Shown here in pieces: positions 59,265 through 64,000 of a stretch of DNA of 64,000 nt (the stretch's first letter is position 1; every line of letters begins with the position of its first letter). Both the position numbers and the translations under genes were made by a program. Location of the stretch: assembly GCF_013388295.1 (NCBI RefSeq), contig NZ_CP058235.1:1280001-1344000 (forward strand). Reading direction: 5' to 3'. Source of the DNA: Bartonella alsatica. Its GTDB lineage: Bacteria > Pseudomonadota > Alphaproteobacteria > Rhizobiales > Rhizobiaceae. The notes under the pieces are model-generated. The model worked only from the letters and a program-made list of their open reading frames with translations, did no database searches and had not been told where the DNA came from.

Positions 59265-60617
59265 CTACAAAGGGGCTTTTTTATTGCGCTTAATGTAAAT
59301 AAATCCATATGCAAGGCCTACAAGCGCAGATAAACCAGATCCACAAAGGACACCAATTTTTGCAGAATCAAGTAGGATAATATCCTTAAAAGCAAGCATT
59401 GAAACGAAGATAGACATTGTAAAGCCAATACCCGCTAAAAATCCAATGAGCAAAATGCCTGGCCATGTTATTTGGGGAGGCAGGCGGCATAGTCCTGATT
59501 TTACTGCTAGATAACTGGCAGCAATAATACCACAAGGTTTTCCGACAAAGAGTCCAATAACAACACCAAGAACAATCAAGAATGATTCATGAGAAGAAAG
59601 ATCAAAATTTGCAAAACTAACACCAGCGTTTGCAAAGGCAAAAATTGGCATAACGCCGTACGCTACCCATGGATGCAATGCTTTTTGAATACGCGTTACT
59701 GGTGCAATCATATCACGTTGTCCTTTACGCATTTTTTTCAATGCAGTTGAAATATGATGCAAGTCTGTTTTTATATTTTTTTCTTGAAGCACTTGCATTG
59801 CATTGCTTAAAACGGTGAGCGGTGCTACAAGGGTACGGGTAGGAAAAACTGGAGTCATCATGCCTAAAATCACACCAGCAAGTGATGGATGAACACCTGT
59901 TGCCATTAACCCCCACCAGATGATTATACCAGGTAGAATATAAAGCCATGCCGATGCGAGTCCAATCCATTGAAAAAACAACACTAAAGCAATACCTGCT
60001 GCTGCAATAATTAAACCACTAGGATCAATATTCGTTGAGTAAAAGAAAGCAATGATAAGGACAGCAATAATGTCATCAATAATTGCTAAGGATAAGAGGA
60101 TAATATGAAGGTTAGAAGGAATTTTTTTTCCAAGAAGAGCCAGAATACCTAGCGCAAAAGCAATATCTGTTGCGGTTGGCACAGCCCAACCATATGTACG
60201 TCCTTCATGAAAGTTGAAGCTGAAATAAATAATTGCTGGAAAACAAACCCCACCTATTGCTGCAACAATTGGCAAAACTGCTTGTTTAAAATTAGCAAGA
60301 GCTCCTTCATGAATTTCGCGTCGGATTTCCATTCCTGCGACAAGAAAGAAAATAGTCATGAGAGCGTCATTGACCCAGAAATGTAAATCCCATGAGAAAG
60401 TGAAATGGCCAAAGTTAAAGCCAAAAGGTGTATGCCAAAAGGATTCATAAAGAGAAGCATATTTAGAATTGGCTAAAATAAGTGCAGTAGCAGCAGCTAA
60501 TAAAAGAACAATACCGCTGAGAGCTTCAATATGGAGAAAACGCTCGATAGCAGAAAGTGCTTGATTTGTGACACGAGAAGCACGATTAGGTAGACGATTT
60601 GAAGATAAATTAGACAT
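59265..60617 (-). CDS. nhaA: Sodium/proton antiporter NhaA
   Basis: A 450-residue antiporter from ATG 60617 with TTGGAG upstream; an ATG four codons earlier (60629) is in frame. About twelve helices. LLAAATALILANSKYASLYESFWHTPFGF is the first conserved segment. AVPTATDIAFALGILALLGKKIP and LSLAIIDDIIAVLIIAFFYS follow, the latter with the two adjacent aspartates that bind sodium. FVGKPCGIIAASYLAVKSGLCRLP and GIGFTMSIFVSMLAF are typical NhaA C-terminal motifs. It exports sodium in exchange for protons, pH-dependently. A 9-bp inverted repeat lies upstream at 60672-60697. Confidence 0.95.
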   Translation of the reverse strand: MSNLSSNRLPNRASRVTNQALSAIERFLHIEALSGIVLLLAAATALILANSKYASLYESFWHTPFGFNFGHFTFSWDLHFWVNDALMTIFFLVAGMEIRREIHEGALANFKQAVLPIVAAIGGVCFPAIIYFSFNFHEGRTYGWAVPTATDIAFALGILALLGKKIPSNLHIILLSLAIIDDIIAVLIIAFFYSTNIDPSGLIIAAAGIALVLFFQWIGLASAWLYILPGIIIWWGLMATGVHPSLAGVILGMMTPVFPTRTLVAPLTVLSNAMQVLQEKNIKTDLHHISTALKKMRKGQRDMIAPVTRIQKALHPWVAYGVMPIFAFANAGVSFANFDLSSHESFLIVLGVVIGLFVGKPCGIIAASYLAVKSGLCRLPPQITWPGILLIGFLAGIGFTMSIFVSMLAFKDIILLDSAKIGVLCGSGLSALVGLAYGFIYIKRNKKAPL

Positions 60618-60671
60618 GAACAACTCCAATTATCAACAATTTCACAAATTATATTTTTGCGTAAACTATTC

Positions 60672-60697
60672 TGTATGATACTCTCTTGTATCATACA
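60672..60697. repeat. Inverted repeat upstream of nhaA
   Basis: TGTATGATA (60672-60680) pairs perfectly with TATCATACA (60689-60697) with an 8-base spacer. It lies between nhaA and the next gene upstream on the same strand, about 55 bases before the nhaA start; a regulator-binding dyad or a terminator of the upstream gene is possible. Confidence 0.5.
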
Positions 60698-60767
60698 AAA
60701 GCAAAAAGAGAAATAAAGCTCTTAAATTTATAGATAAAATCAACATATTGAAATCTAAACATGCTTT

Positions 60768-62459
60768 TTAATGTGATACTTCATTTTTGACAGTTAGATG
60801 TATTTTATTCAAAGCTGTGGATAAATCATTTTGTAGGGTGGATTGGAGATCAGCTACTGTAAGGCCTTTGTTATTTTTTGCTTTAATTTTAATGAACAAT
60901 GTCTGAGGATTTTTAGCGAAGTCACCAAGAGCTTTTGAGATCTTTTCTGCTTCATCATGAGTTTTTAGCAGCAGTTTTGGGCTTTGTATCATCATCAGAT
61001 AGAAATAATCATAGAGTTCTTTTTTGAGATCATATTTTTTATCATTAAGATTTTGTGCAAGATAAGAAAAAAACTTATCAATGAAACCAGCATCCGTATA
61101 GCGGATATCAATTTCATTAATACCAAGGCGTTGAGAAGCAGCAATCATTACGTTTTTCTGACCGGAGAAGAGTGTTTCATCAACATTAATAACTTTAGCT
61201 GATATTTTTCCAGAACCCACATCTTTTATGTTGAAAGACATTGCATTAAGAAAGAGCATACGCTTTCTATCATCATAAGAAATATCCAATTTTCCTGAAA
61301 GATCAAAGTATTCAAGGTTTATCTTTTTGAGAAAGTCTAAGTCTTTTTCTTCTATTTTTTTAGGTAGAATTGAAAGGTTATCGAGAGAAAGAAGAAATTT
61401 TTTGGGTATAGGTTGTTTCCACAAACTTGGTTTGAATTGAAATGATTTAAGCGTTGCTTTCAACTGCGGTATATCAACAGTGACATGATCAATTTTTGCA
61501 TCAGCTGAAGTAATAGCGAGCAATGTGTTTAAAAGAATACCATTTCGTGTTGTTTTTTTAGCAGCCTGATTATTTTCTTTGCTTGCATTAAGATAAGTTT
61601 TGGTTAATTTTTCAGGTGTTTGTTCAAACGGCTTCATTTTTAGCCCAGATATTTTTAATTGACCGAGAGAAAAAGAAGAATTTTTTTCTATATCTTCAAA
61701 AATATTAACTCTTATATTATTTAGAGAAATCGGACCGGTAATGGTTTTACTTTGATTGATAGGATTACTTTTTCCAAAAATCATAGAATATGCGTAATTG
61801 ATGTCAATATCATGCGCTCTTATTGTATCACTTTTAGCGATAAGATGCATCTGTTTGACACCATTTGCAGCGATTGTTGTCAGGTCCATGTTTTTGATGC
61901 TAACAGAACGGATATGCCCATTTTTAAAATCAGAAAGCTGAAAATTTTTTATCTCAAATTTTTCGATACGTTTATTCACATTTTCTACAGAAAACCGTAC
62001 AACAGGAGCAACAATTGAGGCAAGTTCAATACGCATAATTGATTGTAAAAGGCGTGACGTGATCGTTCTATCTTTTTTCTTAAAAAAGACATTATTGAAA
62101 GAAACTTTGGGAATTTTTACACGAATATTGTTATACTTTAAATCAACATTATAAAATGTAAAAGTGCCAGGAATAAAAGAAATAGGAGGACGCGCTGAAA
62201 TGGCACCGATTTTAAGTGATACACCAGCAGGGACAGGAAGTATAACATTTGTCAAATTAACTTTGCCTGTGATGCTGACATCGGATGTTTGTGCTTTTAT
62301 AGAACGGTATGCTATCTCTCGTTTCACAAAACTATTCAGATAGGGCTTTACTGTATAAAAACTACCAACAAATATAATTGCCAAGATAACAATAAACCCA
62401 AGAATATAAGTTAACCAGTATTTTAGATTATCTTGATATTCACTCTTAAGATTGGCCAT
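60768..62459 (-). CDS. Large single-helix envelope protein of unknown function
   Basis: A 563-residue protein from ATG 62459; ATG 62462 and 62483 are alternatives. It opens with a charged cytoplasmic tail and one helix (LTYILGFIVILAIIFVGSFYTV). The long remainder is predicted periplasmic and beta-rich, with repeated patterns of the type 'I.N..L.di' (SDVSITGKVNLTNVILPVPAG, VSIKNMDLTTIAANG, ITGPISLNNIRVNIF, LKISGLKMKPF). This resembles repeating beta-groove envelope proteins related to AsmA, but I cannot place it in a named family. The last 40 residues end with FIKIKAKNNKGLTVADLQSTLQNDLSTALNK. It may be co-oriented with nhaA for transcription only by chance. Confidence 0.6.
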   Translation of the reverse strand: MANLKSEYQDNLKYWLTYILGFIVILAIIFVGSFYTVKPYLNSFVKREIAYRSIKAQTSDVSITGKVNLTNVILPVPAGVSLKIGAISARPPISFIPGTFTFYNVDLKYNNIRVKIPKVSFNNVFFKKKDRTITSRLLQSIMRIELASIVAPVVRFSVENVNKRIEKFEIKNFQLSDFKNGHIRSVSIKNMDLTTIAANGVKQMHLIAKSDTIRAHDIDINYAYSMIFGKSNPINQSKTITGPISLNNIRVNIFEDIEKNSSFSLGQLKISGLKMKPFEQTPEKLTKTYLNASKENNQAAKKTTRNGILLNTLLAITSADAKIDHVTVDIPQLKATLKSFQFKPSLWKQPIPKKFLLSLDNLSILPKKIEEKDLDFLKKINLEYFDLSGKLDISYDDRKRMLFLNAMSFNIKDVGSGKISAKVINVDETLFSGQKNVMIAASQRLGINEIDIRYTDAGFIDKFFSYLAQNLNDKKYDLKKELYDYFYLMMIQSPKLLLKTHDEAEKISKALGDFAKNPQTLFIKIKAKNNKGLTVADLQSTLQNDLSTALNKIHLTVKNEVSH

Positions 62460-62483
62460 CATTTCTTTTTCCGCTTTTATCAT

Positions 62484-62852
62484 TCTCTATGAGAGGGGAG
62501 ATAAATTTTTAAGCAACGACAAAGGCTAAGGTATAGCATGTACCAGTTTCGACAGTTACTTCTTTCTATTCTTTTTGACATGTAGAGTTATTCCCATCTT
62601 TTTTGCAAGACGCTTTTATGAACTGTCACCAATTTTTATAGTTTTTGTATTTTATAATTTTTATGATTTTAGCATTTTATCAAAAAGCATTCCTAGAAAG
62701 CAGAGGAGTTACACGTTGATTATAATTTATCACTTTAAAATCACTGTAAAGTGCCCCCCTTGTTTGCTTTTATCTTGCTGCTGTTTATCAGAATAGTTAA
62801 AACATAAAGATATGTGTTGTTCGTTGTAATCTAACGGAGAGAAATGGTTGTC
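62484..62852. other. Divergent promoter region, no gene seen
   Basis: About 370 bases between two divergent genes. No recognisable coding sequence. CGGAGAG at 62835-62840 is the binding site of the downstream transporter. Confidence 0.4.
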
Positions 62853-64000
62853 ATGACAGAAAATCAAATAATAGCCTTTTTTATCATTGGTCTCATGATG
62901 ATTGTTTTTATTTGGGACCGATTCCGTTATGATCTTGTTGCTATTTGTACATTATTGATTGCTTGTACTATTGGACTTATTAGTCCAAAAGAGGCATTTA
63001 GCGGTTTTAGTAACGATATTGTTATTATCGTGGGAAGTGTGTTTGTTGTCAGTACGGCTGTATCGCGTTCTGGTGTAATGGAATTTATTATCCAACGGAT
63101 ATGGCCAGATGTGAAATCAGTGCGTCTTCAGTTAGCTTTTTTGGTTATTTCTGTAGTGTTTTTATCGATGTTTGTTAAAAATATTGGTGCTATAGCTATC
63201 ATGCTTCCTATTGCTTTTCAATTTGCTCGTCGTTCTCAGGTTTCACCTTCTGTTTTTTTGATGCCTATGGCATTTGGTTCTTTGTTGGGTGGCCTTATGA
63301 CACAGACCGGAACTTCTCCGAACGTTGTTATTTCAGCTATGCAAGAACGTTTAACAGGGGTACCTTTTACCATGTTTGATTTTACACCGGTTGGTGCGGT
63401 TGTTGCTACTGCTGGTGTATTATATCTGATCTTTTTTTCTTGGCGCTTACCTGTGCGTGTGCGTTCAGGTGTATCGTTTGATGATGCTATTGATATTCGT
63501 AACTATGTTTCCGAAGTGCAGATTCCAACAAATTCACCGATTGTAGGAAAAACTGTTGTTGATCTTGTTAAGCCATCAGGTGGAGATGTCATGGTGATTC
63601 AAATCATTAGAAACAAAATATTTATTTCACCATTGCCAGATTTTGTTTTATCTGAAAATGATATTGTTTTGCTGGAAGGTTCGCATACAGGGTTAGATAG
63701 CGTGATGAATTCTGCTCGTTTAGAATTTTCTACTGGTCGAACTATTTCTACAAGTGATAAGACTAGTGATATCGATATTATTGAAGCAGTCATAACACAT
63801 AATTCTCCTCTTATTGGTATCAGTGCGAAAGAGTTTTCATTATTGGATCGCTATGATGTGAATTTTCTTGCGTTAAGTCGTCAACATGAAAGGATACGGG
63901 GAAGACTTGGTGATATTGTTTTCCATCTTGGAGATGTAATTGTTTTGCAGGGACAAGATGTGGTTATTCCAAATTTGTTACGAGAATTGAAATGTTTGCC
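62853..64000 (+). CDS. SLC13/DASS-type anion transporter with TrkA-C domains, partial
   Basis: The first 382 codons of a gene that continues beyond the window. The start is ATG 62853 (GGAGA 12 bases upstream; ATG 62844 is too close). IWDRFRYDLVAICTLLIACTIGLISPKEAFSGFSNDIVIIVGSVFVVSTAVSRSGVMEFI is the first anion-transporter half, with SNDIVI as the hairpin. FVKNIGAIAIMLPIAFQFARRS and GSLLGGLMTQTGTSPNVVISAM contain the SNT-like Na/substrate motif. From residue about 215 come TrkA-C-like domains (SPIVGKTVVDLVKPSGGDVMVIQIIRN). This layout is seen in SLC13 transporters of alphaproteobacteria, probably for sulfate or dicarboxylates. Confidence 0.82.
   Translation, partial: MTENQIIAFFIIGLMMIVFIWDRFRYDLVAICTLLIACTIGLISPKEAFSGFSNDIVIIVGSVFVVSTAVSRSGVMEFIIQRIWPDVKSVRLQLAFLVISVVFLSMFVKNIGAIAIMLPIAFQFARRSQVSPSVFLMPMAFGSLLGGLMTQTGTSPNVVISAMQERLTGVPFTMFDFTPVGAVVATAGVLYLIFFSWRLPVRVRSGVSFDDAIDIRNYVSEVQIPTNSPIVGKTVVDLVKPSGGDVMVIQIIRNKIFISPLPDFVLSENDIVLLEGSHTGLDSVMNSARLEFSTGRTISTSDKTSDIDIIEAVITHNSPLIGISAKEFSLLDRYDVNFLALSRQHERIRGRLGDIVFHLGDVIVLQGQDVVIPNLLRELKCL

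Overview
The window looks like a chromosomal segment of a Bartonella-type alphaproteobacterium (Rhizobiales, Bartonellaceae). The evidence is AT-rich DNA with long non-coding gaps, rhizobial-style housekeeping genes (bioMNY, an RpoH with an RpoH box, purA, pyrD, zwf-pgl-edd order, gshA, ubiG, lysC), a tRNA-His with A73 instead of C73, and many decaying genes. Species was not determined; that is inference from gene content.

Layout. 1-3430: remnant of a P2-like prophage tail module (gpU, gpX, gpD) ending at a tRNA-Thr(CGT). 3431-8472: a long gap, a small rhizobial-type membrane protein, an amino-acid permease and the complete biotin importer bioM-bioN-bioY. 8473-20208: an accessory island ending at a tRNA-Phe(GAA). 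It holds a small secreted protein, a broken phage adenine methylase, a six-gene decaying biosynthesis-and-export cluster (aminotransferase, PaaK-like adenylating enzyme, ATP-grasp ligase, ABC ATPase, two ABC-2 permeases), a truncated IS607-type recombinase joined to a truncated phage RuvC-like nuclease, phage replication genes and an AlpA-type regulator.

20606-49483 is mainly core genome: serC, purA, a membrane-anchored unknown, rpoH, rluD, an aldehyde dehydrogenase, ftsK, a PAS histidine kinase, mscL, pyrD, tRNA-His, a puuA-puuB-like pair, zwf-pgl followed by a ruined edd, folD, a broken AsmA-like gene, a 47-residue membrane protein, rsmE and gshA. 49484-52895 is degenerate DNA with the N-terminal remnant of a P4-type integrase. 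52896-64000 is core again: a cystine/dicarboxylate-type symporter, a methyltransferase, comF, grxC, ubiG, lysC, nhaA, a large AsmA-like unknown and the start of an SLC13-type anion transporter.

How it fits together. The functional set points to a host-dependent bacterium that imports biotin, amino acids and possibly cystine. It keeps the first two steps from glucose-6-phosphate (zwf, pgl) but appears to have lost the Entner-Doudoroff dehydratase at this locus. The most unusual content is the decaying biosynthesis/export operon at 11760-17827. Next are a conserved 130-base element with two mutually exclusive hairpins beside both left-hand phage remnants, and several interleaved inverted repeats in gaps between genes. 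All names come from reading translations by eye; no database search was run.
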